The notes under the pieces are model-generated. The model was not told where the DNA came from and did not search any database. It saw nothing but the letters and a program-made list of their open reading frames with translations. A stretch of 64,000 nucleotides of DNA from Mesostigma viride (lineage: Eukaryota > Streptophyta > Mesostigmatophyceae > Mesostigmatales > Mesostigmataceae): positions 4,288,637 to 4,352,636 of the forward strand of contig RPFO01000154.1 in assembly GCA_009746045.1 (NCBI GenBank), written 5' to 3'. Shown here piece by piece: positions 9,501 to 17,800 of the stretch. Both the position numbers and the translations under genes were made by a program. The stretch's first letter is position 1. Each line of letters starts with the position of its first letter.

Positions 9501-10142
9501 GTCCACTGCCACCAGCAGCTTCAAACCCCTGATTCTCTGAATATCTACCTGCACATGGCCTGGCTGCAAAATAGGAGTCCTGGCATGAGACTGCTTGGGC
9601 TTTCTAGCAACTAGCCTGCACTTGCAAGCTTGAGCAACCTGTTGGCAGATGGAGTACAACTCACTTCCTCCCAGCCGTCTAGCAACTTGCAAAGACTGAG
9701 CTGCATGGCCAAACATGGTATGCAACCTTGAGGCAATGTCATACAAGAGAGAAAATCTTTTATTGTCATTATTAGCACTCAAGGTATGTACAGATCCCTT
9801 ATGTACAGGAGGCACCAGGGTCGTGCCTGTCAGACTGTCTCCAGCCCTATCCTCATCCTGACCATCCTGTGCCAGTCCTGCACGGTCAGAATGCTTCTGA
9901 GATCCACCTGGGTCCACATCACCAGGTCCTACCTCAGGCTCAGCACCGCCATGGCGGGCACGTTGGCGAGTAACCACTGCAGCTACAGCTGGCATACTCT
10001 CTGTGGTAACCAAGCTTGCCCCATCGTGTCCAATAGGCTCTTTCACTAGAGCATGGGGCTGCCCCTCACTGCCGTCACTAGCAGCTACATTACACACCCC
10101 TGGGGGCACCCTCCAGGGTTCAGGGATGTGTGCAGGCTCAAG
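6552..10142 (-). CDS. pol: Pol polyprotein: integrase, retropepsin-like, reverse transcriptase, RNase H
   Basis: The frame follows gag in the same phase, separated only by a UGA at 10143-10145. Counting from the codon at 10109, the order is: His/Cys region (H130, H135, C162, C164); integrase catalytic core with D189, D242 and E272 (QQGVVER box); an integrase C-terminal SH3-like segment (about 355-418, WKEPSFPGKRGSW); a retropepsin-like domain with DTNAQVS at 522-528 and ILGQNFL at 585-591; RT with VLLDFKRAFL and the SLHGDDL box around 879-885; RNase H with FVDSSMD, AECRA, LLTDSMG and ENPADALTK. The ADALTK ending and integrase-before-RT layout are Copia-like. Copia normally places protease before integrase, so the position here is unusual, and DTN replaces DTG. 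A second copy at 62473-63990 has the same order and the same DTN. The frame is uninterrupted over about 1190 codons. Confidence 0.92.
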   Translation of the reverse strand, partial: LEPAHIPEPWRVPPGVCNVAASDGSEGQPHALVKEPIGHDGASLVTTESMPAVAAVVTRQRARHGGAEPEVGPGDVDPGGSQKHSDRAGLAQDGQDEDRAGDSLTGTTLVPPVHKGSVHTLSANNDNKRFSLLYDIASRLHTMFGHAAQSLQVARRLGGSELYSICQQVAQACKCRLVARKPKQSHARTPILQPGHVQVDIQRIRGLKLLVAVDRYTKYKTLEILPDMEKPTLIAALKLTRSRYPGLELLQCDIQFECCENLPEFPELLITPRESHGQQGVVERAIQEIKTVLLVERIPRTSSAIVTSAWLRSVEDRLNLRTPMFFGDIAINPLMLHTRMLPADAEQAWKEKLEAKFLKLRQKDKGWSVLEPNVGQQVVVWKEPSFPGKRGSWHDGVVTRVEAAGHKCWVAIDGSQAVHRLSWSKIRPRGGNQGDLFQVPVGVQGGGDVELPDQGATAVSSPQGDPGPAPGVPSHTVVGQAGGQAAPPERPDTRPRGVRLSDIVQALQRAKKEPKVSKLVQLDEPEVAAMEIDTNAQVSVMGPQHTGELLVGEPSCPWVSDFSGRTHLRVLGEVTAPVMGVDVTFLVLEDYDGPVILGQNFLGNPGISIRATALRRDGWGMIPLENFRTTFPVRCRAKPVKGVKWDEGEVPPAASLVIPAVLHPSSIGITHRSLAAHSPLTYDQLVQEMSSPTLFEAWKLAFSKALEEWLQFECAAPTDRRPPASRKLALRFVLKRKVVDEVSVPHVRPVLNEYHGTGSLPGEELYTPGMLHDTWRILLCLYVGLLNRGAAMSSVLLDFKRAFLKSDPEVARRVWKQDEPYCVEVPAIWKLELHQQFLVILKGLEGLRSSPIIWRLTLQEALISECGLRVSSVDPCLLLAQWEGLPVYASLHGDDLHLLAPTTWLKKFIPVISGKFSLGKELWQEPNKPVVFCGMQATLFRRDGEWSIRLQAGGDYKQTIVKALPEKITQAAGPELRGMWAWFASICGPSLMVHSRMPDEVLEDEKPRVIARLVESTPDLILSGIDFAQPITLEIFVDSSMDARQVTKVRGRSAALFAFYQSRASLFSWYSRLQKRVCISSDVAECRAICEGIQSSLYIKELMLELASVTPWTLQMETLLLTDSMGMVQFVHKQLARSRDLDYLLLKELASLVDLKHIPGEENPADALTKLPHKAPAQYNVLRKLMNADCQVGLSV

Positions 10143-11328
10143 TCAATGATCAGCAGCCTTGCCCTTGCCCTTATCCTGGGATGGACCAGCCTTGTCCTTG
10201 CTGCCACCCTGAGCTGGCTTGCTCTGACCTTCCTGCCTCAGGTACGAGGGACACTCATTCCTGAAGTGACCCTTCCCCTGGCAGAAATAACATTCCACCT
10301 GACTGATGTCCCGTGAGGTCCCACTGCTGGGCCCAGCCTTGGGAGGACCACCCACCCTCTTGAAGTCAAACTGGGACTGTGGATGTCCCGACTTCGGCGG
10401 GGTCCCCCGTCCAGCCCTTCTGTCACGCCCCCTCCTGGACCTTCCTCGACCCCTTGAAGAGGTCTCAGGCCCTCTCGAGGACGCTGGGCCCCCGTGGCCC
10501 GATCCCCTCATGGACTTAACCGCAGGTTCAGTGGCCTCCTCGTCCCTTGACGAGGGCGCTTACCACCTACGTACTTGCCGCTGAAACACTCATACAACTG
10601 GTCCGTCATGGCTGCCCAGCCATGGACCTGTCGCATGTGGATGGTCACATTATCCATGGTGACCGGATCCAGCTGCAGCGACTTGAGAAAGTCGCCCATG
10701 GCCATCCGATCTGCAACGAAGAATCCCTTGGCCATGGCGTCCTCCCTCAGCTTGACGAAGTCTTCAAAGGCGTGGACCACTAGCTGCCCCTTGATGGGCT
10801 TGTAGTCCAGGTATTCTTGCTTCAGGTGGGACCCATCTATGGTCCTCTTGTCACTCAGGAACGACCTGAGTCGCGTCATAAACGCCGCCCAGGTGTCCCC
10901 CGCCGTGTGTCGCTCCCGAACAAACTTGAACAGCCGCCTCGCCGACTGCCTTATGTAGGCACTAGACGCCAGGATGCGAAGCTTGTCACCGGTGTATATC
11001 TCCGTGTACAAGTTCATGTCCTCTAACATCCTCTCAGCGTCCCGGGGCTGCCAATTGTCCTTGATGGACTGAAACTGGCCTAGCACCGCGTACCCCTCAG
11101 CCACGGTCGGTCGCTTAGGTGCCGCTTGATCTGCGGCTGGCGCGTTCTGACCGCCCTGCGATCCTTGGCTCTGATCATCTGGCAGCGCAGCCTGGTCTCC
11201 CAGCGCCTGGCCGTCCCCGCGTCCATCGCGTCCACCGCGTCCATCGCGTCCATCTCGTCCATCCATCCCAGCGCCGCGCCGCGCAAAGCCCATACCGGCC
11301 CTTGTTGGTCAATAGCTCCCTCACTCAT
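10143..11328 (-). pseudogene. gag: Gag with CCHC zinc knuckle, two frameshifts
   Basis: The start is ATG at 11328 (MSEGAIDQQGP). It is chosen because the second copy begins with the related MSEEACDQRG at 23501. The body continues in another frame from about 11293, so one base is lost or gained near 11290. The capsid-like core (VAEGYAVLSQ/GQFQSIKD, YTGDKLRILASSAYIRQSARR, DTWAAFMTRLR) runs to about 10560. The basic tail and the knuckle CYFCQGKGHFRNEC (CX2CX4HX4C) lie in a third frame, 10511-10146, with ATGA overlap at 10508-10511. The knuckle frame ends at UGA 10143-10145 and is in phase with pol. The nucleic-acid-binding role follows from the knuckle. The frameshifts could be decay, programmed shifts or sequence error. 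Confidence 0.85.
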
Positions 11329-11423
11329 GATGGCCTCTGTTCAGATCTGCTACAGCCAGCCAAGTGGCCAAGCAGCAATTAAAGCAATATAAGCTACTGA
11401 ACAAGAAAGGAAAATGCCAAGTG

Positions 11424-12350
11424 TTACCACTCAGGCAAGACCACCACGGTCCCCGCAGGCGCGTCCTGGTTCTCCTTGTCGCTGTCACTGTCGCTGTCGC
11501 TCACCACAATCAGCTCTGGCACCCTGCTACCCGCTGCGCCGTCGTCGACCCGCTGTCGGCCCGCGATGACAGAGTCGTCACCGTTAGTGTAGTAGACAGG
11601 TGACAACCCGTCGTTAACACCCCGCGGATTGTATCTTGGCACCTCGTGGTCGCCAAGCGCCTCGTCGCCTAGCCCAGCGACGCCCACTGCTCCCACCTCA
11701 AGGTCACTGTCGTAACCAAGAGGGGCGAACTCTTCCCAACGCGTCACACGAACGCGAAGGGGTTGGGGCAGTTCCTGAAAAGGAACCCTTGCTCGCTCCG
11801 GAATCCTGCCGACTCGTGCCGCACGCTGTCCTCCGGTGATGGCTTCCGCTGCCGCCTCGACCTCTGCCAGCCGCCTGTAGCGCTCCGCTCCGCGTCGCTC
11901 ACGCCGAACTGGTCCCGCTGCAACACCCTCGTCGCCGATTACGCCTGCGAACGTACTTGGTACACCCGCACCCGCTGCTGCCGGTACGAACTCGTGTCGC
12001 ACTGCACCAGCTGTCTCCGCAGCCTCTCCTCGCCTGGCCGCCAACTCCGCACGCACCCGCTCAGCTAATGCTGTAATCACAGTCTGGATACCGACCAAAC
12101 CGTGAAGCTCTTGCTCGATGTCGTCGATGCTCCGGTGCTCCGGAATGACGATGGTTCGGACGTGCTGCAGAATTCGCTCCCAATCCTCGACCTGATCGTC
12201 GACGAATTGCACGAAGTTGCGATTAACAGGTGGACGATCTGCAAGCAACAAAGATAAATCTCGAACGACACGGCGCAATTCAGGCGAAATTGAACCCCCA
12301 GCAGACTGCCGAAACCGGAAATTCTGCTGCCGTTGCTCTTCCTGCACCAT
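11424..12350 (-). CDS. Leader ORF upstream of gag (ORF0), unknown function
   Basis: This 308-residue ORF starts at ATG 12350, about 200 bp inside the 5' LTR, and ends 95 bp before the gag start. A degraded homologue occupies the same position in the second copy (23600-24560). It shares GGSISPELRRVVRDL, QFVDDQVEDWERIL and PRYNPRG.NDGLSPVYY, so it is an inherited part of the family. Residues 1-90 are charged and helical. The middle is Ala/Arg/Glu-rich and may form coiled coil. The end is acidic (SDSDSDSDKENQD). No signal peptide, zinc motif or enzyme motif is visible. I do not recognise the family. A structural or RNA-binding role is possible but unproven. Confidence 0.75.
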   Translation of the reverse strand: MVQEEQRQQNFRFRQSAGGSISPELRRVVRDLSLLLADRPPVNRNFVQFVDDQVEDWERILQHVRTIVIPEHRSIDDIEQELHGLVGIQTVITALAERVRAELAARRGEAAETAGAVRHEFVPAAAGAGVPSTFAGVIGDEGVAAGPVRRERRGAERYRRLAEVEAAAEAITGGQRAARVGRIPERARVPFQELPQPLRVRVTRWEEFAPLGYDSDLEVGAVGVAGLGDEALGDHEVPRYNPRGVNDGLSPVYYTNGDDSVIAGRQRVDDGAAGSRVPELIVVSDSDSDSDKENQDAPAGTVVVLPEW

Positions 12351-12558
12351 TCACCACCGGACGAGCTTCTTGCGTCGTCAACGCTGCACGCCGCAAACAG
12401 CAACGACCCTCCTGGCCGTTCCGTCGAGACTGCTTGTAATTTGAGTTAACGTTTTTATAAACGCAATGTGTAGGATATGGTTGCAATGCAGCAATGTGTG
12501 AATATGGTTGGAAACGGAGCTTTGTTAAAATTGGATAATGTTACAGCGCTCACACACT

Positions 12559-13133
12559 TGAGGCTTGTACACGCGTTTGCCAAGTCAAGGCAACACACGT
12601 GAGGCGGGCTCGCAAGAGATGCCCAATTGGCACTGGCCTATTCTTTATATACTTGTGCACTGTGCTTGCTAGTCCTGAGCAGCCTAGGAGGCCTGCTCAG
12701 TAATAACACTCCCGGTACAGTATTCACTACCTGTACAGCGCCCAGTTCCTATACAGTAGGTCTGCTATACAGGTACAGTGACCACAGAGCACAGTCCACA
12801 GTGACTATTGCATCTGCACCTAGGACTAAGCCTGCGGTACCAACAGACCACAGGTTAAGGTTCCTATTTCCTGCGTACGACGTATTAATCCAATACCGTC
12901 GTAGGTTCAGCACCTAATTCCTGTCAGCCCAGGAATTACTGTCGACCCCATATGTCGTCGGCAAATATTCACGTCCGACTTAGAAGAACAGCCGGCTCGC
13001 GCTCGCGTGCGACAGGGAAGTCGGAACGCCATAACTTTCTTGATACTTGTCGGAATGAACTCGTTCCGGTGCCGCTGGAATCGCAGAGATATGCCGAATC
13101 AGGTACACGCCAATGCGCTTGGCGATAACTGCA
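12559..13133 (-). repeat. LTR (5' LTR of minus-strand Copia-like element)
   Basis: The 575-bp direct repeat matches 4682-5259 with a 3-bp deletion (ATTTCC versus ATTAATTCC) and a few substitutions. It ends ATAACTGCA where the other ends ATAACTCCA. The outer flank is satellite DNA. Confidence 0.9.
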
Positions 13134-13326
13134 GCGGGCAGCGCCGGCAGCGGGCTGCGGGCAGCGGGCAGCGGGCAGCGCCGGCAGCGGGCAGCGGGCA
13201 GCGGGCAGCGGGCAGCGGGCAGCGGGCAGCGGGCAGCGGGCAGCGGGCAGGCTGCGGGCAGCGGGCAGCGGGCAGCGGGCAGCGGGCAGCGGGCAGCGGG
13301 CAGCGGGCAGCGGGCAGCGGGCAGCG
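13134..13326. repeat. GCGGGCA short tandem repeat
   Basis: About 27 copies of GCGGGCA, with a few GCGCCGGCA and GGCTGCGGGCA variants, directly abut the 5' LTR. All frames stay partly open and encode meaningless Ala/Gly/Ser or Cys/Pro repeats. Confidence 0.95.
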
Positions 13327-13430
13327 GGGCAAAGTACTGCCAAAAAAAGGGACCCTGCTTTGGGCTGGGCGGAGCCAGCGGGTTACTCTAGTAATAATTA
13401 GTCACAAGGTCCTGTTGGGACGCTAACGCG

Positions 13431-14033
13431 GTGGCGCAAATTCGTATGGCACATACATGCGTGGCGCCTCGCGTGGCGCAGATTCACATGGCACATACAT
13501 GCGCGGCGCCTCGCGTGGCGCAGATTCACATGGCATGCACATACATGCGCGGCGCCTCGCGTGGCGCAGATTCGTATGGCACATACATGCGCGGCGCCTC
13601 GCGTGGCGCAGATTCGTATGGCACATACATGCGCGGCGCCTCGCGTGGCGCAGATTCGCATGGCACATACATGCGCGGCGCCTCGCGTGGCGCAGATTCG
13701 TACGGCACATACATGCGCGGTGCCTCGCGTGGCGCAGATTCGCATGGCACATACATGTGCGGCGCCTCGCGTGGCGCAGATTCACATGGCACATACATGC
13801 GCGGCGCCTCGCGTGGCGCAGATTCGCATGGCACATACATGCGCGGTGCCTCGCGTGGCGCAGATTCGCATGGCACATACATGCGCGGCGCCTCGCGTGG
13901 CGCAGATTCGTATGGCACATACATGCGCGGCGCCTCGCGTGGCGCAGATTCGTACGGCACATACATGCGCGGCGCCTCGCGTGGCGCAGATTCGTATGGC
14001 ACATACATGCGCGGCGCCTCGCGTGGCGCATAG
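13431..14033. repeat. 42-bp minisatellite, about 14 copies, coding
   Basis: The unit ATGCGCGGCGCCTCGCGTGG continues with CGCAGATTCGTATGGCACATAC and repeats with period 42. On the minus strand it encodes a 14-residue unit (APREAPRMYVPYES) at the C-terminus of the PHD-finger protein. Copies differ mainly at Tyr/Cys of YES/CES, from TAT, TAC, CAT and CAC variants. Since 42 is divisible by three, all six frames remain open; the other frames are shadows. Confidence 0.95.
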
Positions 14034-14223
14034 TCTGGTGCCGGCACCGCTGCCGCTGTTGCCGCAGGGGGCGCACTGCATGGCTGCCGGCACCGCTGCC
14101 GCCGCTGCCGCCGCTGCCGTGGTGGGCACACCGGCTGCCGCCACCGCTGCTTTGGTGGGTGCGGCGGCTGCCGCCCCCGCAGCCTGCCACTGCCGCCGCC
14201 GCCTTTATGCTTCTGCAGCAGTC

Positions 14224-14254
<31 letters not shown>

Positions 14255-16048
14255 CTGCTGCAGCTTTGTCATCATGGCATTAAATTGCTGCTGTTGCTGT
14301 TGCTGTTGCTGCTTCATCATGCTGTCGAATTGCTGCAGCAGCGCTGCCATCCCCTTCGAATTTTCAGCCGGGGCGTCAGGCTGCTTGGCAGGCGCTGAGC
14401 CGTTTTCTGAGCGGCGCTGGCGCTTGACTGGTTTCGTCGCCGCAGCTTCTTTGGCAGGCTGCTTGCTCACGATGCGCTTGCCGCGCCCATGCACGTTGGT
14501 GACCTCCTGCAACGCGGGCAGCCCTGCAATTTGTGGGTCGGGCATGTCAGAGTCTTGTGTTATGCAAGCTGGCAGACGTGGCAGCGTAGCCGGGTATTTC
14601 GCCAAGAGGGCCGATCCTGGAAACTGCTCAGCGGACAAGATGAATGGCGGTGGGCCAGCACTCAATATCTGGGGCAGCAGGTCCGCCTTGTTCTTGATGG
14701 CCCAACTCATCACCGCCTGCATGTCCTCATTCCAAGCGGATGATGGGAGAACGCCCTTGTGCTCCAACCCCAGGGTAGTGGGAAACGTGGTGGCATTCTT
14801 GTCGTTGACAACGATGACCACTGCGTCGAAAAATCCGATCGTGGACGGTCGCCTGGTTGGGCTGCCTTTGAGTCGGTCGAGCAAGTCTTTAAATTTCTTG
14901 TAGCGGCTCTGCCTCACAAAATGCGCGCAGATTGACGAGCTGGCGATTGCCCCCACTACCACCCCCACATGAGGCCATTCGGGGATTGCAAGGGCCACGA
15001 TATCATCCTCGCTGTCGCTGGTGGAAGCACCGCCTGGTGTTTTGTGCATCCCCGGCCCTGCCGGTGGAGGAGAAAAAGCTAGTTCTTTTCTTGTGTCGCC
15101 GACATTGAAATGACGCGACGCCGAAGCCCGAAAGGTACCAGCTGCAGGGCCCGGGGTGTTCTCCTTCTTGGAGGCGTCGCGCTCAACCACGGGAATGTGC
15201 GCGCCGCCAACAGCATGCTTGCCAACCGTGGGGCACATCGCAGCACGCAAAGCTGCATCACCTAGTTGGCCGCTCTTGTCCTGATTGCCATCACCCATCG
15301 CACCCTTGCCTGCGCCGTTCTTTTCCTCCTCGCCATCACCCATCGCACCATAGCCTGCGCCGTTCTTTTCCTCCTCGCCATCACCCATCGCACCATTGCC
15401 GCCTGCGCCGTTCTTTTCCTCCTCGCCATCACCCATCGCACCATTGCCGCCTGCGCCGTTCTTTTCCTCCTCGTCATCACCCATCGCACCATTGCCGCCT
15501 GCGCCGCTCTCCTCCTCGATGCCACCACCAAGCGCAACACCGCCTGGGCCGTTCTTCTCCTCGACGCCACCACCCGTTGCATCATCATCGACATGACCCT
15601 CGTCAATATTATCACCAGAACCCAGCTCACCATCGTCGACCCTTCCATCCACGACTTTGGCTAGCTTAACGAGTTTTCGTGATGGAACCTTAACGACCTT
15701 GCCCTTGCCGCCCAGCGAATAAAGAGCACCAAGGCCGGCCAGTTGGGCGTCGACCACCTTTTCCTTAAAATTGACAGGCGAGGCCTCCTTGCTGATGGCG
15801 GTAGGCGGCCAAGGGCCGCCACACTCCTGGCAGGTCCACTCTGTGCCATCCTCACCCGCCGATGCATCCCTACTGAACATCCCGGTGCACAGCCCATGCA
15901 AGTGCTTGCCACACTGGCCTGAGCATGGATGGTTGGCTCCGCCCAGCAGCTCATTTTTGTCGACACTATCAAATCCGGTTGCATGATCAGCGCCGGGCAA
16001 TTTCTTGCATCTATCGCCTGCGTAGCAGGGGCCGCTTGACCCCTGCAT
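13526..16048 (-). CDS. PHD-finger protein with acidic, poly-Gln and 14-residue repeats
   Basis: The start is ATG 16048 and the ORF has 840 codons. Residues 8-75 form a Cys4-His-Cys3 PHD-type finger: C8, C14, C41, C45, H50, C53, C72, C75 (approximate). It is followed by an acidic repeat (GAMGDGEEEKNGAG, period 16 residues). Next comes a globular middle (about 330-490, including FVRQSRYKKFKDLLDRLKG and FDAVVIVVNDKN) with no family I recognise. Then come a basic KRQRRSENG stretch, Gln runs and about 14 APREAPRMYVP repeats. PHD fingers commonly read histone tails, so a chromatin-targeting partner of the divergent transposase-like gene is plausible, but not shown. The minus-strand frame ends at 13526 inside the repeat. 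Confidence 0.7.
15275..15560. repeat. 48-bp coding tandem repeat
   Basis: Five to six units of about 48 bp (CCATCGCACCATTGCC...TTCTTTTCCTCCTC) encode the acidic GNGAMGDGEEEKNGAG repeat of the PHD-finger protein on the minus strand. Confidence 0.9.
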
Positions 16049-16306
16049 TCTTCGCTTGCTACAGATTTAACCACCGGAAAATAGACAAAGATTGCACGCA
16101 ACCTTCCAATAATGCCGGCTGCGATTTATTACCTTCGTTTGCTGGGCGCTGCACGCTGCAATGTATAGCGATCGAGTCAATTTGCGCGGGATCTGGAACT
16201 TTGAATATATGTTTAGGCAAGAGGCTGCGGCGTCATTTGGCTGCAGCTGGGTAACTACTTGCGTCTTGCGGCCAAGATACGCAGCCTGCCTCGAGAGGGC
16301 TGCGTA

Positions 16307-17021
16307 CACCGTCCGCATTGGAAGTTTGTTATTATGGGTCAATTTTTGCCGTATTTGCATTACGAATAACCCTGGATTGTTTGTTGGGGAGCCAGTCAGA
16401 GTCCCGGGTTTTTATTATTTAATTAAAACCTTTTGTTTGTTTGTTTGTCCTACAGCCGTTCAAGGCACATGGGTACTTATTTAATTAATAAATTTCTTTT
16501 GTTTGTTTGGTAGATATCGTACACGCCGCCCCCAATTCGGCCGGCAATCCGGCCCGGCGGCCCCCCTTCGGCGGCCATAGGCTAGAGTCAGTGTGAGGTC
16601 AGTGATCAGGCGGAGCCAATTTTCGGAAGAACCGTCAGGTTCGCCAGAATTGGCGAAGCTTATAAGGCCGTACACGTGAGAAAACATAGGAATAGGGGAT
16701 GAAAATCCGTCAATCCATCCATACATACATACATCCATACATACATCCACCGAATTTGTCCCGAATTTGCAAGCATAAGGGTGAGGTTCTTCCGAAAATT
16801 GGCTCCGCCGTAGAGTTTCAACGGGCAAGTTGCAAAACGCACGTTACTTGATACCCAGAGCCCACATGAGTTAATTAATTAATTTTGTTTGTTTGTTTGT
16901 TGAGTCCAGTCCTCAGCCCCCGGAGTTAATTAATTAATTTTCTTTTGTTTTTTTTATGGTTTTCAGCCAGAACATTTTCCAGAAGCTAATTATTTAGTTA
17001 GAACTTCCAATGCGGACGGTG
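16307..17021. mobile_element. TA-flanked MITE, copy 1 (715 bp)
   Basis: The terminal inverted repeats are CACCGTCCGCATTGGAAGTT and its complement, flanked by TA on both sides (16305-16306, 17022-17023). The empty site is present in the same window: 17150-17175 in reverse complement reads CTGCGTATCTTTGCC without the insert, which proves the TA duplication. A TA target and short TIRs fit Tc1/mariner-type MITEs. It is non-coding and contains TTTGTTTGTTTG and TTAATTAATTAA tracts plus the nested element at 16609-16809. Confidence 0.92.
16609..16809. mobile_element. Small inverted-repeat element nested in MITE copy 1
   Basis: Perfect 25-bp terminal inverted repeats, beginning GGCGGAGCCAATTTTCGG, lie at 16609-16633 and 16785-16809. 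MITE copy 2 (28691-29162) lacks this stretch, so it arrived after the MITE families split. About 40 bp right of the TIR (to about 16849) are also absent from copy 2, so the exact insertion boundary is uncertain. A TACATCCA microsatellite lies inside. Confidence 0.85.
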
Positions 17022-17345
17022 TATCTTTGCCGCAGCCTGCCTCACCAGCTAAAAACCTTGCGGCCAAGATACGCAGCCTGCCTCCTCGAGGAGGAGGCAG
17101 GCTGCGTATCTTGGCCGCAAGGTTTTTAGCTGGTGAGGCAGGCTGCGGCAAAGATACGCAGCCCTCTCGAGGCAGGCTGCGTATCTTGGGTCTTGCGGCC
17201 AAGATACGCAGCCTGCCTCCTCCTCGAGGAGGCAGGCTGCGTATCTTGGCCGCAAGGTTTTTAGCTGGTGAGGCAGGCTGCGGCAAAGATACGCAGCCCT
17301 CTCGAGGCAGGCTGCGTATCTTGGCCGCAAGACGCAAGTAATTAC

Positions 17346-17800
17346 TTCCCCAGCTGCCGAGGCAGGCTGCGTACATTTTGGCGGCAAGTTCCCCAGCTGT
17401 TCGCTGCATTAGGCAAGTTGCATGTTGCAACGACTTCGCCACGTGACTGCCAACAGGGGCGCCTGCGTTCAAGTCTTCAGTGCGTGCCCTGGCGGCACAT
17501 CATTATTACGTAAAATTATAGCCGTGAAGCTTTCGGTACCTTAGCAGTTTATAGTTGGATTTATGGCAGACAAGGCTGACTGCAGGATATTATTTTGTGG
17601 TGACGCCGAAATGAATAGGCACGGAGCCGAAAAATAGCCGACGTAGTTGATTTGGAGACGAGTTGTTAGCATTGATGACAAAAATGGGATTAGGTTTACA
17701 CAGGACAGTAATAGGCGGTGAGCTGCTTACTCTTATGAGGTCCGGCATCCATTCAGCGCCGGGGGAGTCCTGCTTTTGGTTTAGGTTGAAACTTTTATAA
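17346..17800. promoter_or_regulatory. 5' flank of the DUF7869-type gene
   Basis: No gene is visible between the foldback element and the start codon. The region presumably holds the promoter of the plus-strand gene, but I can point to no specific element. Confidence 0.25.

Larger units (their letters stand above)
4682..13133 (-). mobile_element. Complete Copia-like LTR retrotransposon, 8.45 kb
   Basis: The element is bounded by two nearly identical direct LTRs (4682-5259 and 12559-13133) and transcribed on the minus strand. In transcription order it holds the 5' LTR, a leader ORF (11424-12350), gag with a CCHC knuckle (10143-11328), an in-frame UGA, pol (6552-10142), a 3' UTR and the 3' LTR. 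The purine-rich tract AAGAAAAGAAAGGAT abuts the 3' LTR on the minus strand, as expected for a second-strand primer. A double foldback insertion sits in the 3' UTR. The LTRs differ by one 3-bp indel and a few substitutions, implying a recent insertion. I find no matching target-site duplication: left flank GAGCT, right flank GCGGG. The right flank is a GCGGGCA satellite. Confidence 0.9.
16250..17345. mobile_element. Large foldback element with nested palindromes, split by a MITE
   Basis: The outer ends are complementary: TACTTGCGTCTTGCGGCC near 16255 and GGCCGCAAGACGCAAGTA near 17322. Removing the MITE at 16307-17021 restores an arm of about 125 bp that folds onto 17095-17195. The arm unit is then repeated at 17196-17340. 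The motif AAGATACGCAGCC or its complement occurs about nine times. The palindromes centre on CTCGAG. No coding sequence is supported; the frames here read only through the repeats. Confidence 0.8.

Noticed and set aside
10143-12350. A conventional protease domain upstream of integrase in the Copia-like element
   Set aside because: I read ORF0, gag and the pol N-terminus for D[TS]G and LLG boxes and found none. The only candidate is the DTN domain after integrase.
4677-13138. Target-site duplication for the complete Copia-like element
   Set aside because: The left flank GAGCT(T) and right flank GCGGG do not match. The right flank is a satellite that may have expanded or recombined after insertion.
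13431-14398. Plus-strand frames over the 42-bp repeat and poly-Gln region
   Set aside because: They mirror the minus-strand PHD-finger gene, which alone has a recognisable domain.
17027-17513. Several ORFs between the MITE and the transposase-like gene
   Set aside because: They read through nested palindromes; the same sequence appears in both orientations with no protein family.
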